Positions 40,550 to 48,542 of a DNA stretch of 64,000 bases are shown here, in pieces (positions within the stretch are counted from its first letter, which is position 1; every line of letters starts with the position of its first letter). The stretch is from the NCBI GenBank assembly GCA_034522055.1, contig JAXHLS010000002.1, positions 3,057,549 through 3,121,548 on the forward strand, read 5' to 3'. The notes beneath the pieces were generated by a model. The model was not told the origin of the DNA and did not search any database. It saw only the letters and a list, made by a program, of their open reading frames with translations. The DNA is from Gammaproteobacteria bacterium. GTDB taxonomy: Bacteria; Pseudomonadota; Gammaproteobacteria; JAABTG01. Made by a program: the position numbers and the translations under genes.

Positions 40550-41679
40550 ATCCTACCTCCGATTTTATGGGTAGCGGTATCATCTTGCCTGCCCGGGGAC
40601 TCGGCCTCAGCACCCGACTGCGTCGCCGGCGGCAGCACCACCTGCTCACCGGGCCGCAGCCCGCTAAGGACCTCCATGCGGCCATCGTGGCGCGCGGGGC
40701 CGGTGCGCACATAGCGGCGCAACGCGCTGCCATCGACCGCTACCAGTACATACTCCAGCTGACCCACCCGGCGCAGGGCCGACGCCGGCATGCTCACATG
40801 CTCTACCGTCCCCGCCTGAATGAGCAGGCGGCCGAACATGCCGGGATAGATCTCGGGCAGGGACGGCAGGCTGGTCTTGACCACGAAGGAACGGGAACCG
40901 GGATCGGCGGCAGGCACGATCATGTCGACGGTCGACGGGACGGTCAGGTCCAGGGCGTCGATGCGCACTTGCAGGCTCTCCCCCGGGGTCAACCGGGTGG
41001 CCAGGGTCTCGCGCACCTGCGCCTCCAGGCGCAGGGCCTCGGGATCGTAAAGGTGCAGCAGTGGGCTGCCGGGGCTCGCGGTGTCTCCCGGCTCCACCAA
41101 GCGGTGAATGATCCGGCCGTCGATGGGTGCACGCACGGTGGCATGGCTGCGTGCCGTTTCCGCCTCTCCCACCGCCTGGCGGCTGCGCTCCAGCTCCGCC
41201 TGCGCGGTCTTGAGGGCCGCCTCGGTGCGGTCCAGCTCCGCGGCGGCAGCGACTCCCCGCTCCGCCAGCTCTCTCACCCGCTCGAAGGTGGCACGCGCCT
41301 CTTCCAGGGTGGCCTGGGTGGCCGCCCGCGCCTGACGTGCCTGCTCGAGTCTGGCCGTGAGATCCCGGCGGTCCAACTCCACCAGCACATCGCCCTTCGT
41401 GACTCGGTCACCCTCTCTTACCGTTACGGCGATCACGGTGGAGAGTACCCGCGCCGATATCTGGGTCTGCTCCCGCGGGCGCAGTGTGCCCACCGCCTCC
41501 TCCACCAGGGGTACCCGGTGCAGTTGCACCTCGACCAGCGGGCCAGCGATGGGCCGTGGCGGAGCCGCGACGCGGCCGGTCGGTATCTTCTCCTCGAACA
41601 CCCCGGCCAGCAGGGCCATGAGGAACGCCAGCAGGATCAGGGCGCCGGCCGCGCCGGCAATGCGCAATGAAGCATTCAT
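40546..41679 (-). CDS. RND periplasmic adaptor subunit
   Basis: The 377-residue membrane-fusion protein has an N-terminal anchor (LILLAFLMALLAGVF). A lipoyl half follows (ARVLSTVIAVTVREGDRVTK), then a long coiled-coil hairpin (residues about 110-170, rich in Ala/Glu/Arg). The second lipoyl half (ARSHATVRAPIDGRIIHRLV) and a barrel domain (SMPASALRRVGQLEYVLVAV) complete it. It connects the next-door pump to an outer-membrane channel. No TolC gene is in this cluster, so it may share one. Confidence 0.9.
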   Translation of the reverse strand: MNASLRIAGAAGALILLAFLMALLAGVFEEKIPTGRVAAPPRPIAGPLVEVQLHRVPLVEEAVGTLRPREQTQISARVLSTVIAVTVREGDRVTKGDVLVELDRRDLTARLEQARQARAATQATLEEARATFERVRELAERGVAAAAELDRTEAALKTAQAELERSRQAVGEAETARSHATVRAPIDGRIIHRLVEPGDTASPGSPLLHLYDPEALRLEAQVRETLATRLTPGESLQVRIDALDLTVPSTVDMIVPAADPGSRSFVVKTSLPSLPEIYPGMFGRLLIQAGTVEHVSMPASALRRVGQLEYVLVAVDGSALRRYVRTGPARHDGRMEVLSGLRPGEQVVLPPATQSGAEAESPGRQDDTATHKIGGRI

Positions 41680-44600
41680 GCAACGGGACTCCTCTGGCCG
41701 GTGGACTGATGCGCCTCGCTCTCGCCGTAGACCAGGAAATAGGCCACGGGGACCACCGCCAGGGTGAAGACGGTGGAGGCGCTGATACCGAATATCACGG
41801 CCCAGGCCAGGCCGCTGAAGATGGGATCCAGGGTAATGACGACGTTGCCCAGCAGGGTGGTCACGGCGGTGAGCACCACCGGGCGCATGCGCACGGCGCC
41901 GGCGGTGAGCAGGGCGTCGCGCAATGCCGCACCGCGGCCGAGTTCGAGCTGAACGAACTGCACCAGCACCAGGGAGTTGCGGACCACGATGCCGGCCAGC
42001 GCGATCATGCCGATCATGGCGGTGGCGGTGAACAGCGCCGGGTTGGGTTGACCGTCGATGATCCGGTCACCGAGCTGATTGAGCAGCCAAAAACCGGGCA
42101 TTATTCCGATGACGGTCAGGGGGATGGCCAGCATGATGATGAGGGACAGGGATGGCAGGCCGGTCTGGATCATCAGCACCACGAAGATCCCCACCAGCGC
42201 CACCCCGAAGGCGATGCCGAGATCGCGGAACACGCGCAGGGTGATTTGCCATTCACCTTCGCCACCCCACTCGACATTCACGCCCGCCGGCAGAGACCAG
42301 GGGATGCCACCTCCCGGATCGATAAAGCTGCGCTCGTCGAGGGGCCGGGGGGCCTCGGCCGCCGTCGCCGGGGCATCCTGGTCCGCCGCCAGGTCGGCGA
42401 TGATCTCTGCGGGGGTGCGTCCGGCGGCATCGGCGTAGACGTAGGCCACCGGGCGTAGATTTTTGTGGTAGATGGTCTTGTCCACCTGGTGCTCGGCGAA
42501 GTGCCCGAGTTCACGTAGTGCCGCCAGTCGCGGGGGCGCGTCGCCCATGGGCGGGTCGTCCGCGGTGCCCGCCGTCGCCACGTGGAGCGCTCCCAGCTCG
42601 CCCGGGGCATTGCGCCGGCCCATGGGCAGGCGCAGCTCGATGGGCAGGGGGTTCGCCTCCGAGGGCAGCTGCAGGTGGCCGGCGACCTGGCCGGCGGTGG
42701 CCAGGGCCACGGTGGCGGCGGCCTCCCGGGTGGTTACACCCGCGAGCGCCGCTTTCTCCTTGTCGGCCACGTAGACCAGCTTGCGCTGGTCGTCTTCCAC
42801 GGAGGTGTCCACGTCCACCACGTAGGGCTCGCGTTCGAGGCGTGTGGCAAGGGTGCGTGCGGCGTGTCGGAGGGCGGCGTAGTCGGTGGTCTCGTGGCCG
42901 TAGATCTCGGCGGTCAGAGTGGAGATCACCGGTGGACCGGGTGGCACCTCCACCAGCTTGATGAGGACATGGTGCTCCCGTCCGAGTGCCGCGAGTTCCC
43001 GGCGCAGCCGCAGGACCACCTCGTGGGACTGCTGGCTGCGGGCGTGACGCCCGGCGAGGGTGACCCTCAGTTCGCCGAGGTGGGGTGCCTCGCGGAGATA
43101 GTAGTGGCGTACCAGGCCGTTGAAGTCCATGGGGGAAGGCACCCCCGCGAAGCCGGAGATGCTCTCCACCTCCGGCACCGAGGCCAGCAGCCTGCCTGCC
43201 GCCGCCACCACACTCTGGGTGCGTTCCAGGGTGGTGCCTTCCGGGGCGTCCACCAGTACCTGGAACTCGTCCTTGTTGTCGAAGGGCAGGAGCTTGAGGG
43301 GCACCGCGCGCAACAGCGGCAGGGCGGCGGCGAGCAGGAACAGCAGGGCCACCACCGCCAGGAAGGCCCAAGCCCGCCGCCGGCTGGCGATCAGGGGTGC
43401 CACCAGCACCGCATAGACGCGGTAGAGAGCGGTCCGGGTGATGTCATAGTCTGCCTCTGGGCGCACGTGGCGCAGCATCCGGTAGGCCAGCCAGGGGGTG
43501 AACAGGAAGGCCACCAGGGTGCTCGCCGTGACGGCTACCGGCACGTTGAAGGCCATCGGTGCCATGTAGGGACCCATCATGCCGGTGATGAAAAACATCG
43601 GGGCAAAGGCCAGGATCACCGCGACGGTGGACAGCAGCAGGGCACTGCGCACCTCCAGCATGGCATCCACCACCGCATCGCGGGCCGAGCGCCCGCCCAT
43701 GCGCAGGTAGCGGCTGATGTTGTCCACGCCGGTGATGGGATCATCCACCAGCAGGCCCAGGGCAAGGATCAACGCGAAGAGGGTGACGCGGTTGATGGTA
43801 TAGCCGGTCAGCAGGTCGAGCAGCAGGGTGATGCCGTAGCTTACGGGTACGGCCACCGCCACCACTACCGCCTGCCGCCAGCCGAGGAATACGGCGATGA
43901 ACACCACCACCGTCAGCATCGCCACGGCCAGGCTGGACACGAGATCGTCCACCTTCTGGTCGGCGGTCTCACCGTAATTGCGGATGATCTGGAAGTGGAC
44001 CTCGGGTGGAAAAAGCTCGCGATGGAGCCGTTCCAGGGTCTCCAGGGTCTCCTCGGCGACCCACACCGCATTTGACCCCTTGCGTTTGGCCACCGCCAGG
44101 AAGACGGCCGGGTAGGGGCCGTCGACTCTGCCCTCGGTGGTTGAGGCGGGCCCGAAGTCCGTCCAGGTATAACTCGTGGGCTCCGCCGGACCGTCATGGA
44201 CGCGGGCGACGTCTCGCAGCTGGACGGGAGCACCGTCCAGCACATTCACCACCAGTCGCTCCAGGGCCGCGGCATCGGCGATGAAGGTGCCCGCCTCGAC
44301 GACGATGGCGTGGTCCTTACGACTCACCACGCCGCCGGATTGCTGAAAGTTGGCGGCCTCGATGGCGTCGGCCACCTGGAGTGGGGTGGTCCGGCGAGAT
44401 GCCAGTGCTGCCGGGTCGAGTTCCACCCGGATACGGCGCGGATTGCCACCGGTGACAGTGACCCGGTTGGTGCTGTCGATGGCCTTGAGGCGGTGGGCCA
44501 TTTCCTCGGCGAGGCGGCGCAGGGTGTAGCCGCCGACCCGCTCCGGGTCGTCACTCCACAGCGATGCCACCACGATGGGGACGTCGTCCACCTCCAGCGG

Positions 44601-45023
44601 CTTCACCACCCAGGACCGTACCACTGCCGGAACCTGGTCCCGGCTCGATTCCAGCTTGGAGAATACCTTGACCAGCGAGTCCTCGCGGTCCTCGCCCACG
44701 TAGAAGCGTACGGTCACGATGGCGCGGCCGGGCTGCGACATGGAGTAGACGTGCTCGACACCGTCGATCTGGGACAGCAGCTTCTCCAGTGGCGTGCTCA
44801 CCTGGCGCTCCACCTGGCGGGCCCCAAGCCCTGGTGCCGACACCAGTACGTCCGCCAGCGGGACGATGATCTGCGGCTCCTCCTCCCGGGGGGTGATGGC
44901 CAGCGCCACCAGGCCGGCCGCGATGAGACCTATTACGCCCAGCATCACCAGCGGACCGTTCATGGCGCCGGCGATCAAGCGTCCCCAGGGACCGCTTTGG
45001 GGCGTATGGGGGTTTTCGTTCAT
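41676..45023 (-). CDS. RND efflux permease, AcrB/HAE-like
   Basis: The 1115-residue permease has 12 helices and two big periplasmic loops. Motifs are LAITPREEEPQIIVPLADVL and GARQVERQVSTPLEKLLSQI near the start. Helix four reads LALGLLVDDPITGVDNISRY, where the LLVDDPI form differs from both the CusA and CzcA signatures. This places the protein nearer hydrophobe/amphiphile RND pumps than known metal pumps. The substrate is unknown. The adaptor overlaps its end by 4 bases. Upstream lies the beta-propeller gene. Confidence 0.92.
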   Translation of the reverse strand: MNENPHTPQSGPWGRLIAGAMNGPLVMLGVIGLIAAGLVALAITPREEEPQIIVPLADVLVSAPGLGARQVERQVSTPLEKLLSQIDGVEHVYSMSQPGRAIVTVRFYVGEDREDSLVKVFSKLESSRDQVPAVVRSWVVKPLEVDDVPIVVASLWSDDPERVGGYTLRRLAEEMAHRLKAIDSTNRVTVTGGNPRRIRVELDPAALASRRTTPLQVADAIEAANFQQSGGVVSRKDHAIVVEAGTFIADAAALERLVVNVLDGAPVQLRDVARVHDGPAEPTSYTWTDFGPASTTEGRVDGPYPAVFLAVAKRKGSNAVWVAEETLETLERLHRELFPPEVHFQIIRNYGETADQKVDDLVSSLAVAMLTVVVFIAVFLGWRQAVVVAVAVPVSYGITLLLDLLTGYTINRVTLFALILALGLLVDDPITGVDNISRYLRMGGRSARDAVVDAMLEVRSALLLSTVAVILAFAPMFFITGMMGPYMAPMAFNVPVAVTASTLVAFLFTPWLAYRMLRHVRPEADYDITRTALYRVYAVLVAPLIASRRRAWAFLAVVALLFLLAAALPLLRAVPLKLLPFDNKDEFQVLVDAPEGTTLERTQSVVAAAGRLLASVPEVESISGFAGVPSPMDFNGLVRHYYLREAPHLGELRVTLAGRHARSQQSHEVVLRLRRELAALGREHHVLIKLVEVPPGPPVISTLTAEIYGHETTDYAALRHAARTLATRLEREPYVVDVDTSVEDDQRKLVYVADKEKAALAGVTTREAAATVALATAGQVAGHLQLPSEANPLPIELRLPMGRRNAPGELGALHVATAGTADDPPMGDAPPRLAALRELGHFAEHQVDKTIYHKNLRPVAYVYADAAGRTPAEIIADLAADQDAPATAAEAPRPLDERSFIDPGGGIPWSLPAGVNVEWGGEGEWQITLRVFRDLGIAFGVALVGIFVVLMIQTGLPSLSLIIMLAIPLTVIGIMPGFWLLNQLGDRIIDGQPNPALFTATAMIGMIALAGIVVRNSLVLVQFVQLELGRGAALRDALLTAGAVRMRPVVLTAVTTLLGNVVITLDPIFSGLAWAVIFGISASTVFTLAVVPVAYFLVYGESEAHQSTGQRSPVA

Positions 45024-45080
45024 GAACGGATCAGGCGGAAGGCCGCGAGAGAAGGGGGCGCGCCCGGGCGTGCCCCTGGG

Positions 45081-46046
45081 TCAGCGGTTGCCAGGGACGG
45101 CTACCCAGAACGGCTTGGCGCCGGTCGCCATGCGCCGGACCACTTTGTGGGTGGTGGTATCCACCACGGCGATGACGTCCTCGCCACTCACCGCCACGTA
45201 GAGGTGCTCGCCCCGCGCGTCGGCCCGCAGGCCATGAGGTCCGGAGCCCACCTCCACCTGGCCTGTGCGCTCCCCCTTGGCGGGGTCGATCACATTCACC
45301 ACCGCGCCGGCGATGCCGCTGACGAAGACCTGGCTGCCGTCCGGCAGGACGTCGACGCCGTAGTGGGGCGGGCTCAGGGGCACGCGCGCCCGCACCGCGC
45401 CGGACTCGATGTCCACCACGTCGAGCATCTGGCTGGCGATGCCCGCCACGTACAGGGTTCCATCGTCGGCGCTGATATCCACGTTGTGGGGTGCGCCTTC
45501 AACGGGGATCTGGCGGGTTTTCTCCATCGTCTCCACGTCGATTACCGCGATGCCGTCGCCGCCCTGGAGGGCCACGTAGGCCGTCTTCCCGTCGCTGGAG
45601 AAGGTGGTGTTGTGGGGCATTTGGCCCACCGGCAGGGTCTTTACCACCGTCAGGCTCTCCATGTCGATGAAGCTCAGGGTCCCACCGCCCTCGTCGGCGG
45701 CGATGGCGATGCCGCCGTCGGGAGAGATCTTGATTCCCTTGGGCGTCTTGCCCACGGGGATTCGTTTGAGCAGCTCGCCGCTGTGGGCGTCGTAGGCGTA
45801 GATGCGGTCCTCGCCGCTGCTGGTGGCCAGCACCCGCTTGCCGTCCGGGCTGACCGTTATGTAGGTCATCGCCTTGCCGGCGTCCCATCGGGCACCGTCC
45901 GGCAGGCGTACGACGGCGTTTTCACCCTGCAGCGTAACGAAGAAATGATCATGTGCCCCGGTGGCTTGCCCGGCACTCACGAGGGCGGGTGGGAAGAGGG
46001 AGATCAGCAGAAAGCCAACCAAGAATTGCAATGAATGAATACGCAT
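45081..46046 (-). CDS. Secreted YVTN/YncE-type beta-propeller protein
   Basis: The 321-residue protein (ATG 46044-46046) has a signal peptide ending LVSAG. About seven repeats follow, each with a strand ending near VSPDGKRVLATS, ISPDGGIAIAADEGGG, SSDGKTAYVALQGGDG or ISADDGTLYVAGIAS. This is the YncE/40-residue YVTN propeller. Such proteins bind ligands or partner proteins in the periplasm, and some sit near cytochromes. Here it lies directly upstream of the RND permease (57 bases) and may be its periplasmic partner. No enzyme motif is seen. Confidence 0.85.
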   Translation of the reverse strand: MRIHSLQFLVGFLLISLFPPALVSAGQATGAHDHFFVTLQGENAVVRLPDGARWDAGKAMTYITVSPDGKRVLATSSGEDRIYAYDAHSGELLKRIPVGKTPKGIKISPDGGIAIAADEGGGTLSFIDMESLTVVKTLPVGQMPHNTTFSSDGKTAYVALQGGDGIAVIDVETMEKTRQIPVEGAPHNVDISADDGTLYVAGIASQMLDVVDIESGAVRARVPLSPPHYGVDVLPDGSQVFVSGIAGAVVNVIDPAKGERTGQVEVGSGPHGLRADARGEHLYVAVSGEDVIAVVDTTTHKVVRRMATGAKPFWVAVPGNR

Positions 46047-46144
46047 GGCGAATCCTCGTCGGTGGCAGGCGCTCGACAGAGCGAAGGACTGGCGGCGGCG
46101 GACAAGGCCGTGGGTCTGCCTTGCCACCGCCGCGGCAGAAGGAG

Positions 46145-46711
46145 TTAGCGGAGCATCAGGCGCTCCAGCATGGCCTCCATCTTGATCATCCGGACTTCCA
46201 GGAGATCGATGCGGTTCATGAGCTTGCGATGCTTCTTGTGCATGCCGCCGTGCATGCCCTTGCCCATCATGCCCATGCCGTCCTGGCCGCCGTCCATGCC
46301 TTGGCTCATCATGCCCATGCCGCCCTCCTGGCCGCCGTGCATGCCTTTGCCCATCATGCCCATGCCGCCACCCTGGCCGCCGTGCATGCCTTTGCCCATC
46401 ATGCCCATGCCGCCGCCCTGGCCGTCTTGCATGCCCTTGCCCATCATGCCCATGCCGCCGCCTTGGTTGCCTTGCATGCCCTTGCCCATCATGCCCATGC
46501 CGTCGCCGCCGCGGCCCATCATCTTCATCTTCTCGGTCGGATCCCCGTCCTGTGCCTGCCCCCTCGCCATCTGGCGGCCTTCATCGGTGGAAGAGGTCGA
46601 TGCCGCGCTGGCGGGTGCCTCCTCCGGATGGTGTTCCTCCTCGGCCATCACCGGTGGCAGGGTGAGCATGAGGGCGGACAGGGTCAGGATCAGCGTCTTT
46701 CTCATATACAT
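46145..46711 (-). CDS. Periplasmic Met-rich repeat protein
   Basis: The 188-residue protein has a signal peptide ending VMA. After an acidic stretch, residues 71-157 hold six copies of a 15-residue unit (GMGMMGKGMHGGQGG), with the fifth and sixth shortened. A helical C-terminal end follows (LMNRIDLLEVRMIKMEAMLE). Each unit carries four Met and often a His, a strong Cu(I)/Ag(I)-binding pattern. The start at 46709-46711 has a gaggag ribosome site. It is the first gene after the histidine kinase and has an 18-bp palindrome in its promoter region. It has the place and possibly the role that ZraP has next to ZraSR. Confidence 0.82.
   Translation of the reverse strand: MYMRKTLILTLSALMLTLPPVMAEEEHHPEEAPASAASTSSTDEGRQMARGQAQDGDPTEKMKMMGRGGDGMGMMGKGMQGNQGGGMGMMGKGMQDGQGGGMGMMGKGMHGGQGGGMGMMGKGMHGGQEGGMGMMSQGMDGGQDGMGMMGKGMHGGMHKKHRKLMNRIDLLEVRMIKMEAMLERLMLR
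46241..46501 (-). repeat. 45-bp tandem coding repeats
   Basis: Six units of about 45 bp encode the 15-residue Met-rich repeats. The central four are very alike at DNA level, differing mainly in the His/Gln codon. This indicates recent expansion by slippage or unequal recombination, and the copy number may vary between strains. Confidence 0.85.
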
Positions 46712-47026
46712 GGTCTTTCTCCTCTTCATGGCTTGAACCAGCCGCCGGATCTCTCGGCGGTTGAAAGGCACCAGGCCTGGTGCCCCCTGGAACTGGCGCC
46801 GGGCCTGTGCCCGGCCCCCGGTGCCGCGTTGCCGGTTGCAATGTGGTGCCGCAGGGTCCCGCTGTAGGGTTGCGGAGTGGAAAACCGTGAGGGTTCCCCA
46901 CCGGGGCTCAGTCAGAGGCAGAGAAGGCAGTTTTCATGCCAGCCTTGGGAAGGACTGTCGCCCCTCCAATGAGGCCGCTGGCGCGGCCGGCGCGAGCGTG
47001 CCGGCGTAACGTTCCGATGAATTTCT
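46712..47026. other. Regulatory gap upstream of the Met-repeat gene
   Basis: About 315 bases without a gene separate the Met-repeat gene from the kinase gene, both on the minus strand. The gap is unusually rich in short GC palindromes, including the 18-bp perfect one listed separately. It should contain the promoter of the downstream genes. Confidence 0.55.
46767..46784. promoter_or_regulatory. 18-bp perfect palindrome, possible enhancer or operator
   Basis: GGCACCAGGCCTGGTGCC reads the same on both strands and lies 56 bases upstream of the Met-repeat start codon. NtrC-type regulators bind palindromes upstream of their targets, and a gene of that type lies next to the kinase. Binding is inferred, not shown. 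Confidence 0.45.
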
Positions 47027-48460
47027 TTAAGAATCGTTCAACGGGGTCGTGGCGGTTGCCGCCAGCGGCAGGCGCAGGATAACCCGGGTGCCCTCGCGGG
47101 CATCGCTGGCCATGATGACCTGGCCGCCGTGTTCCTCCACCACCCGCTTGACCAGCACCAGGCCAAGTCCTGAACCCCGGGGCTTGGTGGTACAGAAGGG
47201 TTCGAAGACCCGCTCCAGGACCTCCGGTGGTATGGGATCCCCGGGGTTGGCCACCTCCACCATCGCTATGGTGCCGTCACGGTAGTGGCGGACATGGATA
47301 CGCGAGCCGGGCGGGCTCGCTTCCACGGCATTCTTCAGCAGGTTGAGGAGGACCTGGTGCATCTTGGCCTTGTCCAGTCGCATCGCAGGGCAATGGTTGC
47401 ACTTTGTGCGGTCGACGGTGATGGCTTTCTTGCGCAGCAGGGGCTGCTGTTGGCGGATCACATGCGCTATCAGCAACTCGACGTCCACCTGCTCCATCGA
47501 CAGCTGCAAGGGCCGCACGTAGTCCAGGGTCTCCGACAGGAGGGCATCCAGTCGATCCACCTCGCCCGATACCAGGGCGACCCTGCGACGCTCCCGTTCC
47601 GGGATCGCCCCGTAATCCTTGAGGCCCCCCAAGGCCAGCTTGATGGATGCGAGGGGATTGCGCATCTCGTGGGCGAGCATGGACGCGGTCTGACCGATGG
47701 CGGCGAGGCGGGTATTTCGCACCATCGCCTCGTGGGCCAGATCAAGCTCCCGGGTGCGCTGGCGTACCTGGGCCTCGAGGTCACGCTCGTACATGCGGCC
47801 AATGCCCCGCAGTGCCATATGTCCGAGGAGGGCGATGAGCACGAAGGTGATCAGCAATACCAGATCCAGATGCCAGTGCAGATCGCCGAGAAACTGTACC
47901 AGGGTGTTCTGATCACTGGCGACGCCGAGCAGCCAGGGGTGTTCGCTTGATGTACCGGCGCCAGCCTGCTGGAGCCAGATGAGCGTGGTGAGGCCGCCTT
48001 CAGACACGGTCACGGCCGGCCCCTGAACCAACCGCAACGGTCCCTGGCCCTCGATCCCCGAGGAGGCACCAGCCAGCCAGCTGGAATCGATGGGAACCGG
48101 GAGGTGAGTCATTCCGCGGCTGTCCGCTACCAGCAGGCGACGGGCACGGTCGACAACGAAGAGCCGATAGCCAAGGCTGCCGAAGCGCTCCAGGGTCCGC
48201 TGGAGGGGGTCCCGGGAGGGGGTGCCCGTGGAATCCAGTACGGGGCGAAGATAGGGCAACAGATTCTCCGCGATGTCGCGGTTGTGGTGAATGCCGTGGG
48301 ACAGCAGGCGCTCCTGCAGGTAACCGAGGACATGTGCGGTGCCGGTGAGGCCGACGCCGGCCACTATCAGTCCCATTATCAAAAGGCTCAGCCATGTTAC
48401 CTTGGTCGGCGTCCATCGCCGGGGGCTGCCATCGGCCTTCGGTTCAGTTTTTGTCTGCAT
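47027..48460 (-). CDS. Sensor histidine kinase, ZraS/NtrB-like
   Basis: The 477-residue kinase has two membrane helices (WLSLLIMGLIVAGVGLTGTA near residue 24, and LVLLITFVLIALLGHMAL near 195). A 150-residue periplasmic sensor domain lies between them. The phospho-acceptor box is SMLAHEMRNPLASIKLALGG. The ATP site has NLLKNAVEASPPGS and CTTKPRGSGLGLVLVKRVVE. In the ATP-binding domain, near residue 350, sits an unusual CNHC pair (DRTKCNHCPAMRLDKAK). It is divergent from its response regulator, with 82 bases between them. Confidence 0.9.
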   Translation of the reverse strand: MQTKTEPKADGSPRRWTPTKVTWLSLLIMGLIVAGVGLTGTAHVLGYLQERLLSHGIHHNRDIAENLLPYLRPVLDSTGTPSRDPLQRTLERFGSLGYRLFVVDRARRLLVADSRGMTHLPVPIDSSWLAGASSGIEGQGPLRLVQGPAVTVSEGGLTTLIWLQQAGAGTSSEHPWLLGVASDQNTLVQFLGDLHWHLDLVLLITFVLIALLGHMALRGIGRMYERDLEAQVRQRTRELDLAHEAMVRNTRLAAIGQTASMLAHEMRNPLASIKLALGGLKDYGAIPERERRRVALVSGEVDRLDALLSETLDYVRPLQLSMEQVDVELLIAHVIRQQQPLLRKKAITVDRTKCNHCPAMRLDKAKMHQVLLNLLKNAVEASPPGSRIHVRHYRDGTIAMVEVANPGDPIPPEVLERVFEPFCTTKPRGSGLGLVLVKRVVEEHGGQVIMASDAREGTRVILRLPLAATATTPLNDS

Positions 48461-48542
48461 GGGCCTTGCCGGGGCACTGTCGTTTCGGTTCCGATAGGGC
48501 GAACGTTATCATAGGTTTTGATTTGCCCACCGGATAGCAACC

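Noticed and set aside
46241-46501. CRISPR-like array
   Set aside because: The 45-bp repeats are directly adjacent with no unique spacers and encode a Met-rich protein.
46835-46858. Sigma-54 promoter-like sequence on the minus strand (GGCAC...TTGCA) upstream of the Met-repeat gene
   Set aside because: The spacing between the GG and GC elements is 9 bases, not the required 10, so it should not work. No better sigma-54 site was found by eye in this gap.
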